Source of the DNA: Cryobacterium sp. Y82
GTDB lineage: Bacteria; Actinomycetota; Actinomycetes; Actinomycetales; Microbacteriaceae
Assembly: GCF_002929495.1 (NCBI RefSeq)
Contig: NZ_PJJJ01000037.1
Span: 389,954 to 453,953, forward strand
DNA: 64,000 nt
Direction: 5' to 3'
Shown here piece by piece: positions 34,576 to 42,759 of this stretch. How positions within the stretch are numbered: position 1 is the stretch's first letter; each line of letters begins with the position of its first letter. The translations under genes were made by a program, and so were the position numbers. The notes beneath the pieces are model-generated. The model was not told the origin of the DNA. It made no database searches and worked only from the letters and a program-made list of their open reading frames with translations.

Positions 34576-35637
34576 TTAGCCGCCGTGCACCGTTACGGTC
34601 TGGCTGTCGGGCGTGTAATAGTTGCGCGCCGTGCTGATCTTGGTCGTACTGGGCGAGATGATGGCGCAGTTGGCCACCCTGGTATTGCGCCCGAATTTGT
34701 TGTCGGTAACGACGGTGCCGTAGATCGGACCATACGACTTCTGGGCCACGTTAATGGTGCAGGCGCCACCGTCTGCGAAATTGTTCGTAAAAGAGAAGTT
34801 CGAGACATCACCGGTGTCCTGCGTGATCTGCACCCCAGCGTTATGGGAACCACTCAGGGTGCTTCCGTACACCTTGATATTGCTGCCCTTTTGAATCTGG
34901 ATAGAGTCATCGTGGCTGGGCTTTCCGCCCTGATTCGGGTCACTGGAGTAGTGCAGGTTGCCGTGCAGCCATGAATTTGCGATCGTGACATTACTGCCGG
35001 TCACGTGAACACCATCAATGACGCCGTGGATATCAACGCGGGTCAGCGTAAAGTTGTAGCCGTAGATTCCATTGATGTCGGGCGACGGCTTCGACGGATA
35101 CAACTCCGAATCGATGATCTTCAGGCCCGAGCGCCCGCCGAGGTTATTGACCAGCGCAGCGGGAGCGCTGACGCTTCGTCCGCGAATGATGGAGTTTTTG
35201 ATCGTCACGTTGATCGCGTTGATCTTGACCAGGCCACGAATATCCAGCCCGCTGATGACCGTGCCGGCCTTGGTGATATTGAGATCGCCGTTGTGCACCC
35301 TCAAGGTCGTACCGGAAGGGACTCCGGTCGTACCGGCACTCGCGGCGGCCATCCGAATGACGCCTCCGGTTGCGGCCTGGGCCGGAGCCGCCAAGCCCGC
35401 CAGCGGAATGAGAACGGCAAGGGTCGCTGCGGCCACAAAAGCTGGGGTTCGTGCGCTGGAATTGCGTCGCGTCCGAGTGCGTTCCAGACGAACTGCATTC
35501 GGTAGATCGGCACGGGTGAGGTCTGGACGAGGTGGGTCATAACGATGCACGGCGGGGTGGTGCTGGTGTACGCCGCGAGAATGCTGCGGGGTCAGGGTAA
35601 GCGGTCGGCGATGAGAGCGGGAGATATGGTCGGTCAT
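34576..35637 (-). CDS. Secreted right-handed beta-helix protein, paralogue of the 33076 product
   Basis: A 353-residue protein. ATG at 35637 is used, giving a long 65-residue Arg/His-rich N-region before the signal helix (~68-88, ends A-Q-A). A later start may be real, but no better ribosome-binding site is visible. The beta-helix (~115-353) shares I-H-G-V-I-D-G-V-H-V-T-G, L-H-Y-x-x-D-P-N-Q-G-G, S-H-D-D-S-I-Q-I-Q and the C-terminal R-N-Y-Y-T-P-D with its neighbour, but lacks the Pro-Val linker. Likely a tandem duplication followed by divergence. Function inferred only as polysaccharide-interacting. Confidence 0.82.
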   Translation of the reverse strand: MTDHISRSHRRPLTLTPQHSRGVHQHHPAVHRYDPPRPDLTRADLPNAVRLERTRTRRNSSARTPAFVAAATLAVLIPLAGLAAPAQAATGGVIRMAAASAGTTGVPSGTTLRVHNGDLNITKAGTVISGLDIRGLVKINAINVTIKNSIIRGRSVSAPAALVNNLGGRSGLKIIDSELYPSKPSPDINGIYGYNFTLTRVDIHGVIDGVHVTGSNVTIANSWLHGNLHYSSDPNQGGKPSHDDSIQIQKGSNIKVYGSTLSGSHNAGVQITQDTGDVSNFSFTNNFADGGACTINVAQKSYGPIYGTVVTDNKFGRNTRVANCAIISPSTTKISTARNYYTPDSQTVTVHGG

Positions 35638-35739
35638 GAATTCATTTCGGGTGGTGCACGTTCGGGTATGCGGGTGAGACAACTGCAGGGAGTCGCCGAT
35701 AGATACTAGAGTGTTACCGAAAAATGAAATTACGTCAAA

Positions 35740-36798
35740 TTAGCGTCGCGTATTTGTTGAGATCACTGCCCGCTGTGAAACGATGACCCAGCCTTTGACC
35801 GGCACAGTGAAGATGCCTGGAACGGTATGAAACCGCCAGTTGAGCGCCAGGGCGACCGCGATCGAACCAGCGCACAGCAGCGGCGGGAACAACGTCGCGA
35901 CCAACACCGGATCGTGGACGTCGAAGGCAACCAGAATGGCAGCGAGCGCCGTCATGGGAAAAGTGTGCACGAGGTAGATCGGCAGGGTGCGAGAGCCCAG
36001 GGCGCGCACGAAATCGAAGGCGGGCAGCTTGGCAAGCAATACGGCGACGGTGACGCCGACAACGACGGCGAGCGTGCTTACGACCAGCAACACGAATGGA
36101 ATCTTGTTGAGCGTCAATTTCGTGGTGATCACGACCAGCGCAGCGTACCCGAGGCACAAGAAAGCAACATGCCACCAGCGCACGAGGGGAACGAGGCGAC
36201 GCACCAGCGGCCCAAGATAAATGGCGGCGATGAAAAACACGACGTACTTGCCCATTTTGTCCCACGGTGAGCCGGTGTGCAGCACCCCCGCACCGAACAG
36301 CACCGCTATGACCGCGGTCAGAGCGATCTGCAGCACCGGAGCCCATCGCCGCATCAGCCAGGCCAGCGTGAAAAACAACGGCAAGGCGTAGATAAACCAC
36401 AGGTTGGAACTGGGCCGAACGAATAGGGTGACGAGGCTGGCCCAGGAGGCGTTAGGCGCTCCCGACGGGCTGATCGGCGGCAGAGCGAGCAAGAACAGCG
36501 TCTGTAGGGTTACCCAGGCTACGTAGAGATACAGGAGCAACGACATCCGCTTGCGAAACAACTGCCAGTAGGGCAAGCGGATGGCCGACGCGGCCAGAAT
36601 TCCCGACATGAAAAAGAACAGGGGCATGCGAAACGTGTCGAACAGCGGGTTGAGCGGAGCGAGCGCGCCGGCCAGCCCGACCTCATCGAGGTACATGATC
36701 GCGTGGTAGAGCACGACCAGGGTGATCGCGATCCCCTTCGCGACGTCGATCCAGGCTTCCCTGGGTGCCACGGGCGCGGGTGCCGGCGCCCCGGTCAT
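35740..36798 (-). CDS. Acyltransferase family 3 membrane protein
   Basis: A 352-residue protein with about ten membrane helices. The family N-terminus reads W-I-D-V-A-K-G-I-A-I-T-L-V-V-L-Y-H, whose histidine is essential in this family; R-M-P-L-F-F-F-M-S-G follows helix 2. Such enzymes O-acetylate or otherwise acylate glycans at the membrane. ATG overlaps the stop of the second acyltransferase gene (ATGA), and it is the last of three coupled genes. Confidence 0.9.
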   Translation of the reverse strand: MTGAPAPAPVAPREAWIDVAKGIAITLVVLYHAIMYLDEVGLAGALAPLNPLFDTFRMPLFFFMSGILAASAIRLPYWQLFRKRMSLLLYLYVAWVTLQTLFLLALPPISPSGAPNASWASLVTLFVRPSSNLWFIYALPLFFTLAWLMRRWAPVLQIALTAVIAVLFGAGVLHTGSPWDKMGKYVVFFIAAIYLGPLVRRLVPLVRWWHVAFLCLGYAALVVITTKLTLNKIPFVLLVVSTLAVVVGVTVAVLLAKLPAFDFVRALGSRTLPIYLVHTFPMTALAAILVAFDVHDPVLVATLFPPLLCAGSIAVALALNWRFHTVPGIFTVPVKGWVIVSQRAVISTNTRR

Positions 36799-37865
36799 GT
36801 CGACTCCTCGGTCGATCGGGACGGGCGAATCGAGCGATAGAGACGCTGGTCGAACTCGGTGACAATCGGCGGCGGCTCATAGGCGTAGCGCAGGGCACTT
36901 CGGGATGCGAAGCGGTTGAGGGAGAGGGCGAGGAGTACGGCCGTGACCGCGAGAATGGGCGGCAGGATGGGCGCGATGACGGCGACAGCAGGGAAGGAGA
37001 GCGGCAGGGAGAGCACGAAGGAGATCAGGATGACGATGGGTGTGTGCGCCAGGTAAATAGGCAGGGTGATGCGCCCGATCGTGCCGAACCAGCGCACGCC
37101 GCGGAGGGTGCGACTGAACGCAATCCCGCCGACGACACCGACCAGACAATTCAGAAAGTACAAACCGAAGACATCGCGCAGCCCGAGCAGCGCGACGGTG
37201 GCGGTGACGGCTACCCAGACGAACATGGCTGTACCCACGAGCAGCCGGTTATCGACCGTGCCGATGCGCATGATCCAGTTGCGCAGGTAGATGCCGGCCA
37301 GAAAGAAGAAGTAGTACTTGAGCGACCCGGACCAGCCCACGTTGGCCGTCTCCAGCCCGCTCAGGGCCACGATTGATACGGCGCCGGCGATGACGAGTTG
37401 CAGTCGGGGATTTACTTTTCGACTGAGCTTGGCCACGACGAAGAAGATCGACAAAGCCCAGATGAACCAGAGTTCGAACCGGGGCAGCACCGGGGACACG
37501 ACAAGGCCCAGCACGGCTTCGCGGAGGCCGAAGCCCTCGCCCTTCATGGTCTGACCGAGCAAGAAGACAATCGAACCGACCACCTCCCAGAGCAGGAAGA
37601 CCCAGAGGTATAGGCGCACCTTGACCGTCCACAGATCGCGCCACGGTTTGAGGAGCCATTTGGGCGCGAACAGGCCCGACAGAACAAAGAACAAGGGCAT
37701 GCGCATCGACGACAGTGAGTCGTTGATCTCCCGCCAATACGGAATATCAAAACCGGCGCCGAGCAGCCAGTTCGCCGAGTGGAACAGGGCGACGAGCAGG
37801 ATCGCGATGCCCCGGCCGGTATCTACCCAGCCAACGCGTTCGGCCGCGGGGTTGGTGGCGCTCAT
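36795..37865 (-). CDS. Acyltransferase family 3 membrane protein
   Basis: A 356-residue protein, about ten helices, with W-V-D-T-G-R-G-I-A-I-L-L-V-A-L-F-H and R-M-P-L-F-F-V-L-S-G, matching its downstream neighbour. Start: ATG at 37865 overlapping the stop of the polymerase-like gene (ATGA); the open frame continues far upstream, but only as antisense of coding structure. Two different acyltransferases side by side suggest two acyl modifications or two acceptor positions on the polymer. Confidence 0.9.
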   Translation of the reverse strand: MSATNPAAERVGWVDTGRGIAILLVALFHSANWLLGAGFDIPYWREINDSLSSMRMPLFFVLSGLFAPKWLLKPWRDLWTVKVRLYLWVFLLWEVVGSIVFLLGQTMKGEGFGLREAVLGLVVSPVLPRFELWFIWALSIFFVVAKLSRKVNPRLQLVIAGAVSIVALSGLETANVGWSGSLKYYFFFLAGIYLRNWIMRIGTVDNRLLVGTAMFVWVAVTATVALLGLRDVFGLYFLNCLVGVVGGIAFSRTLRGVRWFGTIGRITLPIYLAHTPIVILISFVLSLPLSFPAVAVIAPILPPILAVTAVLLALSLNRFASRSALRYAYEPPPIVTEFDQRLYRSIRPSRSTEEST

Positions 37866-39196
37866 CGCCGGCGTCGAACCATCGTAGGTCGAAGGGGCGC
37901 GGGGCTCTGCAGCGCGGCATCCTTTTCGGTCGGCACCCTGCGGGTGATGAGGAGTCCGAGAACAAGCACGAGCAGCACGGATGAGCTGAAAAACGGGCCG
38001 AAGAACATGAACCAGACGGCTTTGATACCGAGGTACAGCAGCACGGCACTGGCGGTGTTGGCTGCCACGTGTATGCCAATACTGCGCACGATGAGCACGA
38101 GAATGAAGAGGGCGAGCACAAGCCCGGGAATGCCGAAGGCCGCCCAGAAGTCTCCGATGACCGAGTGCAGTTCGATATGGCCACCGAACATGTAGTTGTC
38201 GACATAGCCGTTGTTCGGCGCGTAGTTGATCGCAGCCATACCGGTTTTGGCGGCCAGTATGTCTTCTGGATTGGGCACGGTGCCAACGCCGAACCCCCAC
38301 GGCTGATGCTGCATGAGCGCGATCGTCGCCGCGAGTTCGGGGCGCCCGCCGAGGATGAGCGAACCGGCCTCGTTGAGCTGGGCGACGGTACGCTGCTGGG
38401 TGGCTTCACCGAGCGCGCCGTCGAGGATGAGCGCCTGAATCACGTTGAAGACGATGAGACCCAGAACGCCGAGTCCGAGGAGGGCGCGCAGCGCCGACTT
38501 GCCGCGCGTGGTTCGGGTCGGGCGCATTTGCCAGGCGACCAACAGCACAGTCAGCAGCATGAATGCGAACGCGGAACGGGCATCCGTCACGGTAGCCACG
38601 ACGGTGAGTGCGAGCGCGACGGCCAGCTCCAGCCAGCGGCGGCGCAGCTGCATTGTGATCCCGAGCAGCAGAATCGTCAGGGCCACCGAATAGCCGAAGC
38701 GCCATGGATTTTCCGCGTACAGTTCACTCGACGGCGAAACACCGAGCAGGATTCCGGCACCGTACCAGATGGCGATTTGGGAGGCGGGCAGAACGGTGCG
38801 CGCCCAGAGCACGAATCCGACGCCGGCGATCAACCCGATGAGACCGGCGATCGACCCGAACGCCTGGCCGAGACTCGTATCGTGCGTGGGCGCGGATAGG
38901 ACGGTGAGCCAGACACCCGAGCCGATCGCCACCAGGCCGCCGATCAAGAACAGCCGAGCGCCCCAAAATTGGCGCAGAATCGGGAACCAGACGGGGAACA
39001 GGGCCACACAGACCACGGCGCCCACAGTGACGCCTCGGTCGATGTCGATTCGCAACGCGACTACGACCAGAACAACAACGGCAATGAACTTATTGGCGAG
39101 GGACGTGGCCTGGTGCACGGAACGGCCCGCGCGGGTGCGACGGAGTGCCGCAGCAGGTCGCACCGCGATGATATTGGAGCGCACCTGAGAGAACAA
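37862..39196 (-). CDS. O-antigen ligase/polymerase-like membrane protein (Wzy candidate)
   Basis: A 444-residue protein with ten or more helices. The large extracytoplasmic loop contains W-G-F-G-V-G-T and the region ends with H-I-E-L-H-S-V-I-G-D-F-W-A-A-F-G-I-P-G, the Wzy_C/ligase hallmark with its conserved histidine. It is the best candidate for polymerising the repeat units flipped by the product of 40362. TTG at 39196 with GGTGG six bases upstream; a GTG four codons later is an alternative. Coupled to the two acyltransferase genes. Confidence 0.87.
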   Translation of the reverse strand: MFSQVRSNIIAVRPAAALRRTRAGRSVHQATSLANKFIAVVVLVVVALRIDIDRGVTVGAVVCVALFPVWFPILRQFWGARLFLIGGLVAIGSGVWLTVLSAPTHDTSLGQAFGSIAGLIGLIAGVGFVLWARTVLPASQIAIWYGAGILLGVSPSSELYAENPWRFGYSVALTILLLGITMQLRRRWLELAVALALTVVATVTDARSAFAFMLLTVLLVAWQMRPTRTTRGKSALRALLGLGVLGLIVFNVIQALILDGALGEATQQRTVAQLNEAGSLILGGRPELAATIALMQHQPWGFGVGTVPNPEDILAAKTGMAAINYAPNNGYVDNYMFGGHIELHSVIGDFWAAFGIPGLVLALFILVLIVRSIGIHVAANTASAVLLYLGIKAVWFMFFGPFFSSSVLLVLVLGLLITRRVPTEKDAALQSPAPLRPTMVRRRR

Positions 39197-39330
39197 TAGC
39201 TACCACCACCCGGGCCACACAGGGATGATTCGGGTACCAGCCCCTGTTGCACAGCCGCATCGTGCATAACAATAGACGGCCCAGTAGAGAAGGGACAAGG
39301 GCGATCCCTCTCAAACTGAGAGAAAATCAT

Positions 39331-39374
39331 CCCCCGAGAAGGGGGTCGGGGATGGGTGGCACGGCCTGTATAGT
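39331..39374 (+). promoter_or_regulatory. Inverted repeat (copy D, variant) and -10 of the glycosyltransferase at 39419
   Basis: CCCCC-GAGAA-GGGGG (39331-39345) keeps the C-run/N5/G-run form but lacks the leading GTG. TATAGT at 39369-39374 is a good -10, 23 bases downstream, as in copy B. Confidence 0.45.
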
Positions 39375-39418
39375 GGCGATTTCGTGAGAGATATTCATCG
39401 TGCAACCGGAAGTAGCGT

Positions 39419-40372
39419 GTGGTCATCAATAACGTGGTCATCAACACCGTCCATCGGCTTGTCACCGATCTGCGTCGAGACCCGGCCGCCCTAGCCCAGC
39501 GGGCCAGTATCAAGTTGCGCCTCGCGGGCCTGCGCTTGACCAACCGGCTCAGCCGTCGTTCAGTGACGGGATCGGGCACCGTGGTGGTCAACCTCACCTC
39601 GTTCGGCCATCGGATCAACCTTGTGCACTATGCCCTCGAGACCATCGCCGCCGGCCGAATTCGCCCACGGCGCCTCATTCTCTGGCTCGATGACGTCGCG
39701 GTGCTCGCGCACCCACCGGCCACACTACTTCGATTGCAGCGGCGCGGCCTGGAAATCCTCTTTTGCCCCGACTTCGGGCCGCACAAAAAACAGTTCCCGT
39801 ATGCCTCTTCTACGCCGATCCTCCCCCTGGTCGCCGCCGACGACGATGTGCTGTACCCGCGCACCTGGCTGGCCGAACTTCTCGAGGCGGCCGCCCGGCA
39901 TCCACTGGAGATCATTGGGCAGCGCGCCCACACCATCACCTTCGACGGCGATCGGGTCGCGCTCTACTCCCACTGGGTCGCCGCCCGCGGCACCGCCGCG
40001 AGTTACCGGACACTCTGCACCGGTGTCTCCGGGATCTACTACCCGCTCGAACTGCTTGCTGCCCTGCGGGCCGAAGGCGAGGCCTTTCTGCGGGTCGCTC
40101 CGCGGGCGGATGACCTGTGGGTCTATTCGGTCGCCGTGCGGCACGGTATTCGCGCCCAGCAGGTGGGTGAGCGGCAGGCCGAGTATCCGGCCATCCCGGG
40201 TTCGCAGCGTGGCACCCTGTATCGGCAGAATGTGACGGAGGGCGGCAATGATGCCCAGTTCGCGGCGTGCGTGGGTGAGCAGGAACGAGCGCGGATACTG
40301 CGCGATGACACTCTCGATTCGGGTGTGTTGCCAGCCATTCCGCTGCGGGTAGTGATCAGCGATGGCACCTAG
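39419..40372 (+). CDS. Glycosyltransferase, GT-A type
   Basis: A 317-residue protein. After a 50-residue basic N-terminal helix comes V-V-V-N-L-T-S-F-G-H-R, then R-R-L-I-L-W-L-D-D and the metal-binding A-A-D-D-D-V-L-Y-P-R-T-W (~139-150). The acceptor region contains F-L-R-V-A-P-R-A-D-D-L-W. This resembles the glycosyltransferases annotated in capsule loci with an A-D-D-D-x-x-Y-P motif. GTG start with GGAAG upstream. Overlaps the flippase gene by 11 bases. Confidence 0.78.
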   Translation: MVINNVVINTVHRLVTDLRRDPAALAQRASIKLRLAGLRLTNRLSRRSVTGSGTVVVNLTSFGHRINLVHYALETIAAGRIRPRRLILWLDDVAVLAHPPATLLRLQRRGLEILFCPDFGPHKKQFPYASSTPILPLVAADDDVLYPRTWLAELLEAAARHPLEIIGQRAHTITFDGDRVALYSHWVAARGTAASYRTLCTGVSGIYYPLELLAALRAEGEAFLRVAPRADDLWVYSVAVRHGIRAQQVGERQAEYPAIPGSQRGTLYRQNVTEGGNDAQFAACVGEQERARILRDDTLDSGVLPAIPLRVVISDGT

Positions 40373-41759
40373 GCGACCCCGGGGACAGCTACCCGCCCAG
40401 CCGGGCATCGACCGTACAATCACGTCTCCAGTCGGTCCGACCAGGCGCCGGGCAGCCGCTGCGAATTCAGTGTCACGCAACATGACGATTGCGCTGATCG
40501 GAAACGCTTTTCCTCCCCTCGTCGCGCTGTTTTCCGGTCCAATCCTGGCCCAGGCACTCGGGGTCGACGGTCGTGGCGCTGTGGCCGCCGCGACCGCGCC
40601 GCTCGCGCTCGTGGTCACCGTGGCAACCTTTGGTGTACCCGAAGCCGTCACCTGGGCTATCGCCCGCAACCCCACCCTGGCCCGCAACGCTTCCAACCGG
40701 GGCATGCTTATTCTGGTTGTCGCCGGATTGCTCGCCATGGGCGCCGTCGCGTTGTCAGCGGCCTGGCTCAGCGGTGGCGACCCGACGGTGCAGCAGCTCA
40801 TTCTCGTGGCCTGCCTGGCCATAGTGCCCAACTTGCTGGTCGGCGTGTTTCGGGGGGTGGCATCCGCTACCCAAAGCTGGCGGCTGGTCGCCATAGAACG
40901 CATCGTAACCTCGTCGCTGCGGCTCGGCGTGCTCATTCCGTTCTGGCTCACCGGCACCCTGACGCCTCTCGTGGCGACCATCGCCGTTGCAGCGATGCCG
41001 GTGACCGGGTTGTTCGTCTATATCGGGCGTATGCGCAGCCTCGACCCGCGAGCCTTCGACGTTCCGCGTGAGGCGCGCACGGCCGGGCTGCTGAACTATG
41101 GACTGCGCATCTGGGTCGGCTCGCTGTCGGGAATTTTGTTGTCGCGGCTCGACCAGGTGCTCATGACGCCGTTCGCCGGCACCTATCAGCTCGGTTTGTA
41201 TGTGGTGGCGGTGAGCGTGAGTGAACTGCCGCTGATCATCAACCAGGCGGTGCGGGACGTGACTTTTGTGACGGATGCTGCTGATTCCGTCGACGCCCGT
41301 CTTGCCTCCTCGGCTCGTATCAGCACCATGCTGTGCGGCCTGGCCGCCGTGTTTCTCGGTATCAGTATGTTGTGGTGGCTGCCTTTTCTGTTCGGCGAGG
41401 ATTTTCGCCCCGCACTCCCGGTGGCCGGTGTGCTGCTCGCCGCAGTGGTGCTCGGTACTCCTGGGTCGATCGCCGGCTCTGGCCTGAGCGCCCGCGGACG
41501 CCCCGGCCTGCGCAGCGTGTCGCTGCTGATTGCCTGCCTGGTGAACGTCGGCATGCTGATCGTCCTGGCGCCGCCGCTCGGCGCGATGGGGGCCGCGCTG
41601 GCGACCCTGGCCGGCAACGTCATCTCGAGCAACCTGAATTTGTTGTTCATGTATCGCAAATTCGGCATCAACCCGCTGCAGTTCTACGGCGTGCGGCGCA
41701 CAGACTTCGTGACCCTGCGCGAGTACGCCAAGCGGTTCACCCGGCGGCGCAACCGCTAG
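40362..41759 (+). CDS. Polysaccharide flippase (Wzx / MVF family)
   Basis: A 465-residue protein with 12-14 membrane helices. The start shows A-N-S-V-S-R-N-M-T-I-A-L-I-G-N-A and G-R-G-A-V-A-A-A-T-A-P, as in MATE/MVF flippases. R-L-D-Q-V-L-M-T lies near residue 262, a conserved spot in Wzx helix 7/8. It should flip lipid-linked repeat units outward. ATG inside the preceding gene, so coupled to it. Its end overlaps by four bases the end of the convergent GT2 gene. Confidence 0.88.
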   Translation: MAPRRPRGQLPAQPGIDRTITSPVGPTRRRAAAANSVSRNMTIALIGNAFPPLVALFSGPILAQALGVDGRGAVAAATAPLALVVTVATFGVPEAVTWAIARNPTLARNASNRGMLILVVAGLLAMGAVALSAAWLSGGDPTVQQLILVACLAIVPNLLVGVFRGVASATQSWRLVAIERIVTSSLRLGVLIPFWLTGTLTPLVATIAVAAMPVTGLFVYIGRMRSLDPRAFDVPREARTAGLLNYGLRIWVGSLSGILLSRLDQVLMTPFAGTYQLGLYVVAVSVSELPLIINQAVRDVTFVTDAADSVDARLASSARISTMLCGLAAVFLGISMLWWLPFLFGEDFRPALPVAGVLLAAVVLGTPGSIAGSGLSARGRPGLRSVSLLIACLVNVGMLIVLAPPLGAMGAALATLAGNVISSNLNLLFMYRKFGINPLQFYGVRRTDFVTLREYAKRFTRRRNR

Positions 41760-42709
41760 ATCGTGCTGGTGCCGACAGTCGTGGGCAGTGCAGCGGACGC
41801 CGGCCGATAGGCGAGGCCGTCGCGCAACCCCCTCGCCGCGGCGACGAGTGGCTGCCGCGAGGTCAACAGCTGGCGCCGGCCCCCGCGGGAGATGACCTCC
41901 CAGGCCGCGGGCACGCTGCGTCGACGCCATCTCCGGCGGTCATCGTCGGCGAGGTTGCGCGCCGCGTAGACCAGGCGGTTGCGCACGTTGTAGTAATAGT
42001 AGGAGTAAGACTTGGCCTGGCCGGCGCTGTGCTGGCCGACGCCCTGGGTGCCGCCCTGCGCGTGAGTGGCGTACGCGTCGACGCAGACCGTGACCTCTCC
42101 CCCGGCCAAGAGCACCCGGTGCGAGAGTTCGACGTCTTCCCAGTACAGAAAATAGTCGTCGCTGAACCCGCCGACCCGGCACCACAGATCATCACTGATC
42201 ATCAGACACGCGCCGCTCAACCACGGCGTGGTGCGTTCGCCCGGGCGGTCCCCGCGCTTGCGGGTTGCGCGCACCCGACCGTCCTCGAGGTACAGATCGC
42301 TACCGTCAAACCACACCGTACCGTCCGGCCGCAGGATGCGGGGCGAGACCAGGGTGAGCGGATGCAGGGCGACCGCCTCGAGCAGGCGGGTGACCTGGTC
42401 GGCGGGGATGGCGGCATCCGGATTCAAGAGGAGAAAATGGGTGCGCCCATTCTGCTGCGCCCGCGCAACGCCGAGGTTCATGCCGCCGCCGAAACCGAGG
42501 TTGGTCGGCGACAGCACGAGCTGCCAGCCCTCACACTCGGCGAGCGCGCTCACCCTGGCCTGCTCCGCGGCGTCGGTGAAATTGTCGACGACGACGATGT
42601 GCAGGCCCGGTGCCGATCGGGACAGCGGTTGGAGGTTCTCTTCGAGCAGTGCTGTCGACCCGAAGTTCACCACCACCACGGCGAGGGAAGCGAAGTTCGA
42701 GTCGGTCAT
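41756..42709 (-). CDS. Glycosyltransferase family 2 protein (rhamnosyltransferase-like)
   Basis: A 317-residue GT-A enzyme: V-V-V-V-N-F-G-S-T, V-V-V-D-N, L-L-L-N-P-D-A (acidic motif) and G-A-C-L-M-I, followed by F-S-D-D-Y-F-L-Y-W-E-D-V-E-L-S-H-R. That pattern is typical of the rhamnosyltransferase-like GT2 group. ATG at 42709. Last gene of the polysaccharide locus on the right, in single-gene orientation. Confidence 0.9.
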   Translation of the reverse strand: MTDSNFASLAVVVVNFGSTALLEENLQPLSRSAPGLHIVVVDNFTDAAEQARVSALAECEGWQLVLSPTNLGFGGGMNLGVARAQQNGRTHFLLLNPDAAIPADQVTRLLEAVALHPLTLVSPRILRPDGTVWFDGSDLYLEDGRVRATRKRGDRPGERTTPWLSGACLMISDDLWCRVGGFSDDYFLYWEDVELSHRVLLAGGEVTVCVDAYATHAQGGTQGVGQHSAGQAKSYSYYYYNVRNRLVYAARNLADDDRRRWRRRSVPAAWEVISRGGRRQLLTSRQPLVAAARGLRDGLAYRPASAALPTTVGTSTI

Positions 42710-42759
42710 GCGGTCAGTATTGCAGATCCGAGAAGATCGCTTGACAAATTCTCAGTGGT

